In this document: piece by piece, positions 48,543-57,761 of the stretch
Position numbering within the stretch: the first letter of the stretch is position 1
Layout of the letters: the number at the start of each line of letters is the position of its first letter
From: Aestuariivivens sediminis
GTDB lineage: Bacteria; Bacteroidota; Bacteroidia; Flavobacteriales; Flavobacteriaceae
DNA length: 64,000 nucleotides
Reading direction: 5' to 3'
Assembly: GCF_022662105.1 (NCBI RefSeq)
Contig: NZ_JAKMCP010000008.1
Location: forward strand, 1 to 64,000
Notes under the pieces: model-generated
The model's database searches: none
The model's input: the letters and a program-made list of their open reading frames with translations, nothing else
What the model was told of the DNA's origin: nothing
Translations under genes and position numbers: made by a program

Positions 48543-49502
48543 ATGAAACTTCAAACCAAAATACCATTAGAAAAACAATCTCATCATCTAATAGACTATA
48601 CTGCCAATGTCTTATTATTAGGATCATGTTTTGTCGAACATATAGGAGAAAAACTGTCGTATTATAAGTTTCAAAACCTTCAGAACCCTTTTGGAATTCT
48701 ATTTCATCCTAAAGCTATTGAAACTTTATTAGCTAAGGCCTTTAGTAAGAACCTATATTTGGAAACCGATATCTTTTTACACGACCATCAATGGCATTGT
48801 TTTGATTCGCATTCCAAATTGAGTGCCACCTCAAAGGAGAAATTACTCATGGATTTGAATGCGCAAATCCATATTACCCATCAAATGCTTAGAACGGCAA
48901 GCCATTTGGTCATCACCTTGGGAACAGCTTGGGTATATCGGTTTATTGAAACCGATAGGATTGTAGCTAATTGTCACAAATTACCCCAAAAGCAGTTTAA
49001 AAAAGAACTTTTGTTGATAGAAACCATAACAAAGACATTACATTTTGTGACTGATTTAGTAAAATCGATAAACCCAGGGGTAACCATCATATTCACCGTA
49101 TCCCCAGTACGACATTTAAAGGATGGCTTTATTGAAAACACACAAAGTAAAGCCCATTTAATTGCTGCCATCCGGCAATTGCTTTCACCTCGGGTACAGT
49201 CGGAAGGGTTATATTATTTTCCATCTTATGAAATTATGATGGATGAACTCCGTGACTATCGCTTTTACAAAGAAGATATGATTCACCCCAATAGTACGGC
49301 TGTAAATATTATTTGGGAAAAATTTCAACAGGTCTGGATATCGGAAAAAGCCTATAATACGATGGATGACGTTGATCGGGTTCAAAAAGGGCTTAAGCAT
49401 AAACCGTTTTCCCAGGATTCTAAAGCGCACATAAAATTTCTTCAAGATTTAAAGAACAAAAAGGATATTCTACAACAGCAATTCCCGCATATTACTTTTT
49501 AA
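48543..49502 (+). CDS. GSCFA domain protein
   Basis: 319-residue GSCFA family protein, a Bacteroidota-typical group related to SGNH hydrolases. The signature is LLLGSCFVEHIGEKL near residue 27, with QNPFGILFHP following. An ATG at 48543 is preferred over the GTG at 48540. Catalytic Ser and a C-terminal DMIHPNSTAV (Asp/His) are compatible with an esterase-like site, but no substrate is known. It lies 35 bases after alaS and is probably co-transcribed, ending at the hairpin at 49817. Confidence 0.9.
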   Translation: MKLQTKIPLEKQSHHLIDYTANVLLLGSCFVEHIGEKLSYYKFQNLQNPFGILFHPKAIETLLAKAFSKNLYLETDIFLHDHQWHCFDSHSKLSATSKEKLLMDLNAQIHITHQMLRTASHLVITLGTAWVYRFIETDRIVANCHKLPQKQFKKELLLIETITKTLHFVTDLVKSINPGVTIIFTVSPVRHLKDGFIENTQSKAHLIAAIRQLLSPRVQSEGLYYFPSYEIMMDELRDYRFYKEDMIHPNSTAVNIIWEKFQQVWISEKAYNTMDDVDRVQKGLKHKPFSQDSKAHIKFLQDLKNKKDILQQQFPHITF

Positions 49503-49687
49503 TTAACCTCAAATTCTTTTGGATAATGGTAAAGTGGAATTCCTCTCTAATTAAAACATATACGTATTTCGTCGGATTGATTTCAGTGTTATAAAGGAAC
49601 AGTTCGGGTTTGCTATTATTTACTTAAGTAGATGATGGTATATCCTTGATTAAGGGAAATAAAAATACGGGTCAGATCTTAAATGAA

Positions 49688-49795
49688 ATGGTTATCCATG
49701 ACAAGGATGCAATGTGCGAAGTAGATGATATTGAGGGTCTTATGTATTTTAAAGATAATGCAAATAACATATGTGCCTTCAATTTAAACAAATAA
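49688..49795 (+). other. short open frame of unknown status
   Basis: An open frame from 49628 to a TAA at 49795, with an internal ATG at 49688, encodes about 35 residues from the ATG (MVIHDKDAMCEVDDIEGLMY, then FKDNANNIC). The composition looks protein-like and it may be the tail of a decayed gene. I do not recognise it. No ribosome-binding site is evident. Confidence 0.3.
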
Positions 49796-49816
49796 TATTG
49801 TTGTTTAGATTTGTTT

Positions 49817-49855
49817 GATTGGGCGTAATAACTTAGTTATTGCGCTTAATCTTTT
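49817..49855 (+). terminator. Rho-independent terminator closing the alaS-GSCFA unit
   Basis: A 16-base stem (two G-T pairs) with a 3-base loop spans 49817-49851 and is followed by TTTT. A TAGATTTG promoter-like box sits directly upstream at 49806, though it may be chance. Confidence 0.7.
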
Positions 49856-49903
49856 ATAAATGCCATTTTATCGAAAAAAAGCGTTTCGAATAAGTTTTAA
49901 TTG

Positions 49904-49983
49904 TAAATTTAATATGCTATTAATCAGTTCATATAAGAAACACCGATTACTAAATTCTATTTAGTGGTTGGTGTTTTTTTTTG
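49904..49983 (+). ncRNA. candidate small RNA unit 1 (promoter box, leader, hairpin, T run)
   Basis: A -7-like box TAAATTTA (49904) is followed nine bases on by TATGCTATTAATCA. A 16-base stem with two G-T pairs (AACACCGATTACTAAA, right arm to 49975) ends in nine T. The predicted transcript is about 60-65 bases. The first 23 bases are 20/23 identical to unit 2 at 50173, while the hairpins are unrelated. A short peptide (ATG CTA TTA ATC...) is possible, but the predicted start of transcription falls at or after the ATG. Confidence 0.4.
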
Positions 49984-50065
49984 TCTAATTAAAAAAAATA
50001 TAAATTAAACTTTGGCATGACATAATGGGTTTTAATTGGGTAATATATTTTCTTAATGACATTAA

Positions 50066-50111
50066 TTCCGGCCGAATAGTGTCTGGTTTTTGGCAGTCCA
50101 AAAGGCCGGAA
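50066..50111 (+). ncRNA. candidate structured RNA element (nested stems)
   Basis: Perfect outer arms TTCCGGCC and GGCCGGAA enclose 30 bases, which contain an inner stem TTTTGG-CAGT-CCAAAA directly abutting the right outer arm. The GC-rich outer stem stands out in very AT-rich surroundings. No T run follows, so it is not a simple terminator. I do not recognise a known family. Confidence 0.3.
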
Positions 50112-50172
50112 GGCATAATTTAATATAATAATTACTTAACATTGGATTATTATAACATATTTAAAAAACTCC

Positions 50173-50250
50173 TATATTTGTTATGCTATTAATCAAATGA
50201 GAAATTACATTAGTTAGACTTCTTAGGTCGAAGGAAACTAATGTTTTTTT
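50173..50250 (+). ncRNA. candidate small RNA unit 2
   Basis: A perfect -7 box TATATTTG (50173) is followed nine bases from its start by TATGCTATTAATCA, identical to unit 1. Then comes a hairpin with arms ACATTAGTT/AACTAATGT (50207-50244) and a T run. The T run lies on the plus-strand side, so this cannot be the terminator of the leftward rhodanese gene. Predicted transcript about 60 bases. Confidence 0.4.
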
Positions 50251-50258
50251 GTTTTAGG

Positions 50259-50564
50259 CTATAACATATGTTTCAATGCCATCCAACCACCCCCATTAAA
50301 AGATTCAATTCCGTGGTGTTTTAAAATAGAGGCTGCTCTGGCAGAACGCATGCCTGAAGCACAGCAGGTAATAATGGGTTTATTGAGTTTTTTTATATCA
50401 TCAACTTTGGTACTTAATATTTGAAGCGGTATATTTTTAGAACCTTCAATAGCACCTTCTCCATATTCTGCTCTGGTACGCACATCAATAATGATGGCTC
50501 CTCTATGTTTTAAATCTTTTATCCTTTGTTCCTTGTTGCCAAAAAGGGCATTAAAAAATCCCAT
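50259..50564 (-). CDS. rhodanese-like domain protein
   Basis: 101-residue single-domain rhodanese. The active-site loop C-x2-G-x-R is Cys68-Ala-Ser-Gly-Met-Arg, and the CH2A-like IIIDVRTRAEYGEGAIEGSKN is at about 24-43. Such proteins move sulfane sulfur, and the cytoplasmic location fits the absence of a signal. It stands alone, divergent from the enoyl-CoA hydratase gene. Confidence 0.92.
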   Translation of the reverse strand: MGFFNALFGNKEQRIKDLKHRGAIIIDVRTRAEYGEGAIEGSKNIPLQILSTKVDDIKKLNKPIITCCASGMRSARAASILKHHGIESFNGGGWMALKHML

Positions 50565-50669
50565 AATTTATTTTATTTGATGCAAAGATCATTCAATTTT
50601 TAATAAGGCTGTGTAACAAGAGTTACTAATAATTTTGTGTATCTTCAACCCGGTAAATTAACAATTAGC

Positions 50670-51419
50670 ATGCAGCCTTACGTAACACTTCAGATTAAAA
50701 ATAAAGTTGGGTACATCGAGTTTTTTCATCCCGATCACAATGCTATGCCCTCGGCAAACCTTAAAAAGCTAGTACAGTTTATCCGTGAAGCGGGGTCCAA
50801 TAAAATGGTTAAGGTTGTTGTTTTGAAGAGCGGTGGTGATAGAACCTTTTGTGCCGGAGCGAGTTTTAAAGAGCTTATTGCCATAGACAATGAAGTTAAG
50901 GGAACCCAATTTTTTTCCGGATTTGCTCAGGTCATAAATGCCATGCGGGAATGTCCTAAGTTAATTATAGCAAGGGTGCAAGGAAAAGCTGTGGGTGGAG
51001 GTGTTGGCTTGGCTGCGGCAGCAGATTACTGTTTGGCTACCCAGTACGCAGCTATTAAATTAAGTGAATTAAGTATTGGGATTGGGCCTTTTGTAATAGA
51101 ACCTGTTGTTTCAAGAAGAATAGGGAAGACCGCGATGTCCCGATTGACCCTTGATGCTGAAACCTTTTACACTCCAGAATGGGCAAAAGAAAAGGGCTTG
51201 TATGCTGAAGTCTTTGACTCTGCTGAAGTACTTGATGAAGCAATTCATGAAATGGCTGAAAAATTATGCGGTTACAATTCGGAGGCTTTAGAGCAAATGA
51301 AGCAAGTGTTTTGGGAAGGTACCGACCATTGGAACGAATTGCTTCTGGAGCGATCCAAAATAAGTGGAAAGCTCGTACTGAGCGCATTCACCAAAGAAAA
51401 ATTAAAACGGTTTAAATAA
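50670..51419 (+). CDS. enoyl-CoA hydratase/isomerase family protein
   Basis: 249-residue crotonase-fold protein, starting at the ATG (MQPYVTLQIKNKVGYIEF) rather than the GTG 33 bases upstream. The first oxyanion-hole segment is DRTFCAGASFKEL and the second is ARVQGKAVGGGVGLAAAADY. A glutamate follows at SELSIGIGPFV, but the canonical pair of catalytic glutamates is not clear, so hydratase versus isomerase cannot be decided. It is convergent with the phenylalanine hydroxylase gene, which may hint at aromatic or branched-chain acid breakdown. Confidence 0.88.
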   Translation: MQPYVTLQIKNKVGYIEFFHPDHNAMPSANLKKLVQFIREAGSNKMVKVVVLKSGGDRTFCAGASFKELIAIDNEVKGTQFFSGFAQVINAMRECPKLIIARVQGKAVGGGVGLAAAADYCLATQYAAIKLSELSIGIGPFVIEPVVSRRIGKTAMSRLTLDAETFYTPEWAKEKGLYAEVFDSAEVLDEAIHEMAEKLCGYNSEALEQMKQVFWEGTDHWNELLLERSKISGKLVLSAFTKEKLKRFK

Positions 51420-51483
51420 GATGAGATTATACTATTATTGCGAATTTTATAGTGGTGTTTTATTGCCAATATCCTGATATTTT

Positions 51484-53244
51484 TTACTTAATTATCGCTC
51501 CCTTTTCAATTATTCCGATTCCATCATCTATCAGCTTACCAACTTCAGGTCTATGCTGTTTTAGGTGTTCCAGGTGTTCCAGTATCGCTTCGGATAACTT
51601 CGTTTCATTACTTATACAAGCCAGCTCATATAATTCCACGGGCAGGAGCCAATCATTGGGGTGTTTTTCAATGAGCTGTTCCAAAACCTTGGTTCTGGAA
51701 ATACTCCTGTTTTTTCCTTCTCTGTAATCTCGAACTTGTTGATAGAGCTCCTCCAAATCTAAACGGCGATTAGATTTTTTCACATGGATCGTTTTGGTGG
51801 AAGGGACATGGGTTATTAAATTAAAGCTATTTAGATCTGCCGGACCAGAAAAGGCCGAGACTACTTCTTTGCCGATGGCCATGTCGTAAATACCCCATTC
51901 AGGCTTAAATAGAACAGTTTTGCCATGTGTTACGGTGCAGTCTGTAAAACTAATGAGAATAATTTTACCTCTAAGGTTGCGCTTGCCCGTAATAATTTTA
52001 CCGGAAACGGTTATACCGCCTTCAAATTCAAGGGTGGTGATTCTCTCTTCGTAAATATGATAGGCCGCTAAGTCTCGTGGACTCATATCTTCAATGGCTA
52101 AATTGATGCCTTTCAATTTTCCGATAGGCGAGCCAAATCCCGATTTATGGGCATTGATATCATGACCGACAAGTTCCTTTTCTCTATAGGCCAAGGCTGT
52201 TTCACCTGAGGTTTGAACGTATATGGGGTTACCATTATTTTCAATAACATGTGTAAAAACCCCTGAAATTTGTAATCCAGTACTCATTTCAATGGATCCC
52301 AATGCTTTTGAATCGATAAGTTTTTTTATACCCGAAAGACCACCACATCGCAGAGCCATGGTATTCGCAAATTCCTCTAAAACCAGACTTAAATGAGCGA
52401 AATCCGGTGTGACATATAATTGAGGCTGAGGTTTGGTTATATCGAAATCTTTATAAGCTGCATCAATGGTATAGGGAAGTTTTTTAACAGCATCTGTCAT
52501 ACACCACGCACTTTCACCAATCGAGGATAATAAACCGGCACCGTAAATTTTCGGGTTTTCAATAGTGCCTATCAAGCCATATTCAACGGTCCACCAATGC
52601 AAATTTCTAATAAGGGCCATCTCACTGGGTTTGCCCATATTTTGCTGAAGTTCTTCAACCTTAAGCTCTGCGGAAGCAATTTCCTCTTCAGAAGAGTTTG
52701 GGGCTTCTTTGATGATCGATAAGTGCCTTACGGCCTCATACAATTCGTAATCTTTAGCCGATGAAATGGCCTTACTACCAATTTCTCCAAAACGCCTTAA
52801 GTATTCTGCATATTCAGGATTGGCAATAATGGGAGCGTGTCCTGCGCCTTCATGAATAATATCTGGAGCCGGCGTGTATTCAATATGCTCCAATTGCCGA
52901 ATGTCACTTGCAATGACCAGTACGTTATAAGCTTGAAATTCCATAAAGGCATTTGGAGGAATGAAACCATCTACCGCAACTGCAGCCCAACCAATTTCCT
53001 TCAGAATACGGTTCATACCATACATGTTGGGAATATGGTTTATGGATATGCCTGTTTGTTTCAAGCCCTGTAAGTATGATTCATGGGCAACCGTTTTTAA
53101 AAAGTCAACATTTTTCCGCATCACATAGCGCCAAACAGCTTGATCTATAGCCGAATAGTCGTTGTAATTCTGGGGTTTTATAAACTGTTTGAGATGTTTA
53201 GGTAACTTATTTAAAATCGTATTGGATTCAAAAGTATTGGACAT
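51484..53244 (-). CDS. phenylalanine 4-monooxygenase (long Bacteroidota form)
   Basis: 586-residue aromatic amino acid hydroxylase, converting phenylalanine to tyrosine with tetrahydropterin. The iron ligands His131 and His136 are in HEGAGHAP, and the third ligand glutamate is expected near WWTVEYGLIG. The catalytic part covers about 1-310; the C-terminal 270 residues are an extension found in Bacteroidota with no function I can assign. Proteobacterial PhhA is only ~260 residues. Confidence 0.92.
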   Translation of the reverse strand: MSNTFESNTILNKLPKHLKQFIKPQNYNDYSAIDQAVWRYVMRKNVDFLKTVAHESYLQGLKQTGISINHIPNMYGMNRILKEIGWAAVAVDGFIPPNAFMEFQAYNVLVIASDIRQLEHIEYTPAPDIIHEGAGHAPIIANPEYAEYLRRFGEIGSKAISSAKDYELYEAVRHLSIIKEAPNSSEEEIASAELKVEELQQNMGKPSEMALIRNLHWWTVEYGLIGTIENPKIYGAGLLSSIGESAWCMTDAVKKLPYTIDAAYKDFDITKPQPQLYVTPDFAHLSLVLEEFANTMALRCGGLSGIKKLIDSKALGSIEMSTGLQISGVFTHVIENNGNPIYVQTSGETALAYREKELVGHDINAHKSGFGSPIGKLKGINLAIEDMSPRDLAAYHIYEERITTLEFEGGITVSGKIITGKRNLRGKIILISFTDCTVTHGKTVLFKPEWGIYDMAIGKEVVSAFSGPADLNSFNLITHVPSTKTIHVKKSNRRLDLEELYQQVRDYREGKNRSISRTKVLEQLIEKHPNDWLLPVELYELACISNETKLSEAILEHLEHLKQHRPEVGKLIDDGIGIIEKGAIIK

Positions 53245-53409
53245 GGGAAATTAGTAATAATGACTTTAACATAGACTCATATAAAAATACGAATAATACA
53301 GTGAAAACACTATTTTTTAAGCAATCATTTAAAAGTAAATGTCAATATTACTTTGTTTTTGTTGAATGATTAAAATGATTCCAATTGCCGATTGTAGCAT
53401 ATACATCAT

Positions 53410-53453
53410 AAAAAAACGACTTAGTGTTATCTGCATACCGTTACACTAAGTCG
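53410..53453 (-). terminator. Rho-independent terminator after the DUF4136 gene
   Basis: Arms CGACTTAGTGT and ACACTAAGTCG (53417-53453) with a 15-base loop; the A run at 53410-53416 becomes a T run on the minus strand, downstream of the leftward DUF4136 gene. Confidence 0.85.
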
Positions 53454-53478
53454 CTTTAATAAATTTATTATAGGATTC

Positions 53479-54048
53479 TTATTGGATTCCAGGGGGATAT
53501 TTTGATAAAATATTGTTCACGAATTCTTTAATGCGTTCTTCTTTTTTCTCCACATTTTTACTCAAATAACCGGTACCCATTCCTTGCCAAACCAATTCTT
53601 TTTTCTTGGCATCAATAAGGTCTATGTACAAAGTGCCTTGTGTGCTGGTAGATACGGAAGGATTGTTCCAACCCCATCCCCATCCGGGTCCATAGCCACC
53701 CCAACCCCAGGGTCCCCAACCGCCCCAGCCCCAGGCGCCATAACCCCATGCATTGTTGTATACATCAACACGTTGTTGGGATTTTGTAAAAAGGCTGATT
53801 AAAAGGTCTGGATTTTCAGATTTAGTAAAGCCTTTGGACAATAATTCGGCTTCTATAGCTCTTAAAATTCTACGCTTGTCCAAATCACTAATTTCAGCTT
53901 TGTCAATACCTGTTTTAAAGAAGGCAAATGTTTTGTAGTCATTGAAATTTGCATTCTTGTCGTAATCTGCTGCAACCCGAACCGAGCTACAAGATGACAG
54001 CATTATTACTAATGCTAATAGCGGTAATGTTTTTAATAATTTATTCAT
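53479..54048 (-). CDS. DUF4136 lipoprotein
   Basis: 189-residue lipoprotein: signal ends MLSSC at about residue 20, followed by the DUF4136 pattern DYDKNANFNDYKTFAFF and the C-terminal LSKYPPG. A tryptophan/glycine-rich loop (about 103-128) is unusual in composition but common in this family in Bacteroidota. Envelope location; function unknown. Confidence 0.9.
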   Translation of the reverse strand: MNKLLKTLPLLALVIMLSSCSSVRVAADYDKNANFNDYKTFAFFKTGIDKAEISDLDKRRILRAIEAELLSKGFTKSENPDLLISLFTKSQQRVDVYNNAWGYGAWGWGGWGPWGWGGYGPGWGWGWNNPSVSTSTQGTLYIDLIDAKKKELVWQGMGTGYLSKNVEKKEERIKEFVNNILSKYPPGIQ

Positions 54049-54167
54049 AATGCAATTTTTTAGGGTTATTTCAAGGTTGCATTTAAAACCACTTTTTAAC
54101 TTAAAGCATCAATAATCATACCAACTGTTTAAGTCAAAACCAAGAGATAAACGGTAAATTAGTAACC

Positions 54168-54344
54168 TCAAATCGATTTTTTTCTGCCTTCAAATCCTTT
54201 GGTCGGGTCAAAGCCGTATGGACAATGCCTACAATTACTTTCACAACAATAGCCACGTTTCAAATGGTATTGTTCTGTAAAACACCGATAACCTTCGGGT
54301 GTCCAATAAAAATCGCCTTCTTCAATAGGGACTATCTTTTTCAT
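54168..54344 (-). CDS. DUF5522 small cysteine-rich protein
   Basis: 58-residue protein matching DUF5522: the core is RGYCCESNCRHCPYGFD with four cysteines and a histidine, suggesting a small zinc knuckle or redox site. I start it at the second ATG (MKKIVP); an ATG nine bases upstream is possible. Widespread in Bacteroidota with no known role. Confidence 0.85.
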   Translation of the reverse strand: MKKIVPIEEGDFYWTPEGYRCFTEQYHLKRGYCCESNCRHCPYGFDPTKGFEGRKKSI

Positions 54345-54441
54345 CTCATACAAAGATAATGCAAATTCAAATGAAGTAATCTATAAAGTAATGTGTTTAA
54401 TAAAGACATAAAAAAGTTTTTAAAGTATCTTAGCAATTATA

Positions 54442-55350
54442 ATGATTCCGTTAAAACAGAGCATAAATCAACAGATAAAAATTCCGAACAGGGGTATAGA
54501 ATTATATGTTAAACGGGAAGATAAACTGCATGATTTCGTTTCTGGCAATAAATTCAGAAAATTAAAATATAATCTTAAAGAAGCTGAGGATTTACGGTGC
54601 AAGACCCTATTGACCTTTGGAGGAGCGTATTCCAATCACATTGCAGCTTTGGCGTCGGCAGGTCAGGTTTTGGGTTTTAAAACCGTTGGAGTTATAAGAG
54701 GACATGAGTTGAGTACCCGGATCGAACATAATCCAACATTACACTTTGCAAAAGCATGTGGGATGCAGTTTAAGTTCGTGTCAAGGGAAGACTATAGGAA
54801 TAAAATGTCAGATTCTTTTTTGAATGCCCTCATGCATGACTTTGGTAAATTTTACTTAATTCCTGAAGGTGGTACTAATGCCTTGGCTGTAAAAGGATGT
54901 GAGGAAATATTAAGTGAAACGGATAAGGATTTTAGTTACATATGTGTTTCGGTTGGTACAGGTGGAACAATCTCTGGTCTTATTAATTGTTCAAAACCCG
55001 GTCAACAAGTTTTGGGTTTTCCTGCATTAAAAGGTTCTTTTTTGCATAAAGATATTAGTAAATTTGCAAGGAAATCCAATTGGACTCTGGTAAATGACTA
55101 CCATTTTGGCGGTTATGCAAAAATAAATGAAGCCTTGGTGTCGTTTATTAATACGTTTTCGAGCGCGTATAGTGTGCCTTTAGATCCAATTTATACGGGT
55201 AAAATGATGTTTGGTGTTATGGACCTTATAGATAAAGGGGCTTTCCCGAACGGATCGAGAGTTTTGGCCATTCATACAGGAGGATTGCAGGGTATATTGG
55301 GGATGAATACCCATTTAAAGAAAAAGAATTTGCCATTAATTGACATATAA
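54442..55350 (+). CDS. PLP-dependent ACC deaminase/D-cysteine desulfhydrase family enzyme
   Basis: 302-residue fold-type II PLP enzyme. The PLP lysine lies in SGNKFRKLKYNL near residue 40, the substrate loop is LTFGGAYSNHIAA, and the phosphate loop is VGTGGTISGL. The family includes 1-aminocyclopropane-1-carboxylate deaminase and D-cysteine desulfhydrase; which activity applies cannot be decided from these motifs. Its stop is directly followed by the next ATG. Confidence 0.9.
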   Translation: MIPLKQSINQQIKIPNRGIELYVKREDKLHDFVSGNKFRKLKYNLKEAEDLRCKTLLTFGGAYSNHIAALASAGQVLGFKTVGVIRGHELSTRIEHNPTLHFAKACGMQFKFVSREDYRNKMSDSFLNALMHDFGKFYLIPEGGTNALAVKGCEEILSETDKDFSYICVSVGTGGTISGLINCSKPGQQVLGFPALKGSFLHKDISKFARKSNWTLVNDYHFGGYAKINEALVSFINTFSSAYSVPLDPIYTGKMMFGVMDLIDKGAFPNGSRVLAIHTGGLQGILGMNTHLKKKNLPLIDI

Positions 55351-56151
55351 ATGAAACCTATCATTGCCTTATTTTTTATAAGTATTTTAATATATAGTTG
55401 TGGTTCTAAAAAAAGAGTCATTACTCAAAGGCCGTCTACAGAACGAAAAACGGAAACTGCCCGAGACCAAGTTGAGGACAACACAACAGTAGTGGGGGAA
55501 CGCCCCGGAGTCACTAAAACATATGCCAGTGCAACCGAGGCTTATATTGATACCTATAAAGAAATAGCAAAAAGGGAAATGGAACTGTACCATATTCCGG
55601 CCAGTATTACATTGGCTCAGGGCATATTAGAATCCGGTTCAGGTCGGGGAAGGCTTTCTATTGAGGCAAATAATCATTTTGGAATTAAGTGCCACGACTG
55701 GACTGGTAAAAAGATTTATCATGATGATGACCGTTCTCAGGAATGTTTCAGAAAATACAATGATGCCAAATATTCCTTTAGGGACCACTCCTTGTTTTTG
55801 GCCGAACGCAAGCGCTATGCTTTTTTATTCGATTTAGACAAGTTCGATTATAAAGCATGGGCCAAAGGGTTAAGAACTGCTGGATATGCCACGGATAGAA
55901 GGTATCCCCAAAAATTGATCGATTTGATTGAACGCTACCGGCTTTATCAGTATGATAGAGAAAATTTCGTTTTAGAATCAGAACCTTCAGTTCAAGTTGC
56001 GGAAAGTCAAATTAGGCACACAGTAATCAAGGGGGATACCTTATATTCCATTTCAAAGAAATATGATACCACGGTGGAAACGCTAAGAAAAATAAATGGA
56101 TTGAAGGATAATATATTAAGTATTGGTCAAATTCTACTCATACAATTGTAA
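55351..56151 (+). CDS. glucosaminidase with LysM domain, lipoprotein
   Basis: 266-residue peptidoglycan hydrolase. The N-terminus is a lipoprotein signal ending IYSC (Cys17). The N-acetylglucosaminidase domain (about 70-200) holds the catalytic glutamate in LAQGILESGSGRGRLS, with NNHFGIKCHDW following. A LysM repeat (about 223-266, HTVIKGDTLYSISKKYDTTV) binds the cell wall. The start immediately follows the PLP enzyme stop with no gap, and hemL starts nine bases after its end: a three-gene operon. Confidence 0.93.
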   Translation: MKPIIALFFISILIYSCGSKKRVITQRPSTERKTETARDQVEDNTTVVGERPGVTKTYASATEAYIDTYKEIAKREMELYHIPASITLAQGILESGSGRGRLSIEANNHFGIKCHDWTGKKIYHDDDRSQECFRKYNDAKYSFRDHSLFLAERKRYAFLFDLDKFDYKAWAKGLRTAGYATDRRYPQKLIDLIERYRLYQYDRENFVLESEPSVQVAESQIRHTVIKGDTLYSISKKYDTTVETLRKINGLKDNILSIGQILLIQL

Positions 56152-56160
56152 AGTGATATT

Positions 56161-57450
56161 ATGATTTATAAACGAAGCAGCGCATTATTCGCACAAGCTG
56201 AACAAGTAATACCCGGTGGGGTGAACTCACCGGTAAGGGCATTCAAAAGTGTTGGCGGTACTCCCATTTTTTTAAAGGAGGCCAAAGGCGCTTATCTGTA
56301 CGATGAAGATGGTAATCGGTTCATTGATTACATCAATTCCTGGGGTCCCATGATTTTAGGACATGCCTATCAACCTGTGGTTGATGCCGTCATTGAACGC
56401 GCAAAAAAGGGGACGTCCTTTGGAACACCAACCGAACTGGAAACACAAATAGCATCCTTAGCGGTATCCATGGTCCCTCACATTGATAAAATACGATTCG
56501 TTAATTCTGGTACGGAAGCCTGTATGAGTGCAGTGCGTCTAGCCAGAGGATTTACAAAAAAAGAAAAGATTATAAAGTTTGCCGGGTGTTATCATGGCCA
56601 TAGTGATTCTTTTTTAATTCAGGCCGGTAGTGGAGCGGTAACTTTTGGAACTCCGAACAGTCCGGGAGTAACTCAGGGTACTGCCAAGGACACCCTTTTA
56701 GCCAGGTATAATGATATTGAACACGTATCAGAGCTTATTACGGCTAATAAAAATCAAATAGCCTGTATTATTATAGAACCTGTGGCTGGAAATATGGGTT
56801 GCATACCCCCCAAAGAGGGTTTTTTACAGTCCTTAAGGGATTTATGCAATGCCCATGATATTCTATTGATTTTTGATGAGGTGATGACCGGTTTCCGATT
56901 GGCCAGAGGTGGCGCACAAGAGCGTTTTAATATTGAAGCAGATATTGTCTGTTTTGGTAAAGTTATTGGTGGAGGATTACCGGTTGGTGCTTTTGCAGCC
57001 AGAAATGAAATCATGAATCATTTGGCACCTTTGGGACCCGTTTACCAAGCCGGAACATTAAGCGGAAACCCTTTAGCCATGGCAGCAGGATTAACTATGC
57101 TCACCGCATTGCACAATGACCCTGGTATTTTTGATCGTCTTGAAGAAAAAACGGCCTATTTGCATAAAGGCATGTCTAAAGTGTTAATGGATAATAAAAT
57201 TACCCATACAATTAACAGAGTGGGCTCTATGATTTCTGTACATTTTGACGATACTGCTGTTACCGATTTCGACACTGCCGCAAAGGGTAATAATGATATG
57301 TTTAAGGCATTTTTCCATGGAATGTTAAATAATGGGGTTTATATTGCTCCCAGTGCTTTTGAAACCTGGTTTATATGTGATGCCCTTAGTTACGAAGACC
57401 TGGATGTAACAATTGCATCTGTGGCCTCCGCTGTAAAGGATTTTAAATAA
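56161..57450 (+). CDS. hemL: glutamate-1-semialdehyde 2,1-aminomutase
   Basis: 429-residue PLP enzyme making 5-aminolevulinate from glutamate-1-semialdehyde in haem synthesis. The N-terminal [20 protein letters not shown] and the PLP lysine Lys267 in [13 protein letters not shown] are diagnostic; [16 protein letters not shown] contacts the cofactor phosphate. The length is standard. Confidence 0.97.
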   Translation: MIYKRSSALFAQAEQVIPGGVNSPVRAFKSVGGTPIFLKEAKGAYLYDEDGNRFIDYINSWGPMILGHAYQPVVDAVIERAKKGTSFGTPTELETQIASLAVSMVPHIDKIRFVNSGTEACMSAVRLARGFTKKEKIIKFAGCYHGHSDSFLIQAGSGAVTFGTPNSPGVTQGTAKDTLLARYNDIEHVSELITANKNQIACIIIEPVAGNMGCIPPKEGFLQSLRDLCNAHDILLIFDEVMTGFRLARGGAQERFNIEADIVCFGKVIGGGLPVGAFAARNEIMNHLAPLGPVYQAGTLSGNPLAMAAGLTMLTALHNDPGIFDRLEEKTAYLHKGMSKVLMDNKITHTINRVGSMISVHFDDTAVTDFDTAAKGNNDMFKAFFHGMLNNGVYIAPSAFETWFICDALSYEDLDVTIASVASAVKDFK

Positions 57451-57761
57451 TTATATCGGTTTTCAGGGAGACTTCGGTTATGAATGGCATGGGAAATGGC
57501 ACAAAATGATCCATTCATAGTATACTAACAATTTTCAAGCATTAATTTTAGGACTGCTAACGGCTGCATTGGGGTTTGGTCAATTTTGCAGTTTTATTAA
57601 TTGATATTTAGCATATTAAAGTAATTTCGTTTTATTCTCTTGGATTCACAATATAAAATTATGACCATTAGATTTATTATACTTGAATAATCAGGACGCG
57701 ACCTCTACCAATACCATTTTAAATCAGTTCAAGCATATCTCCAAGAATAGGATGTATAGGT

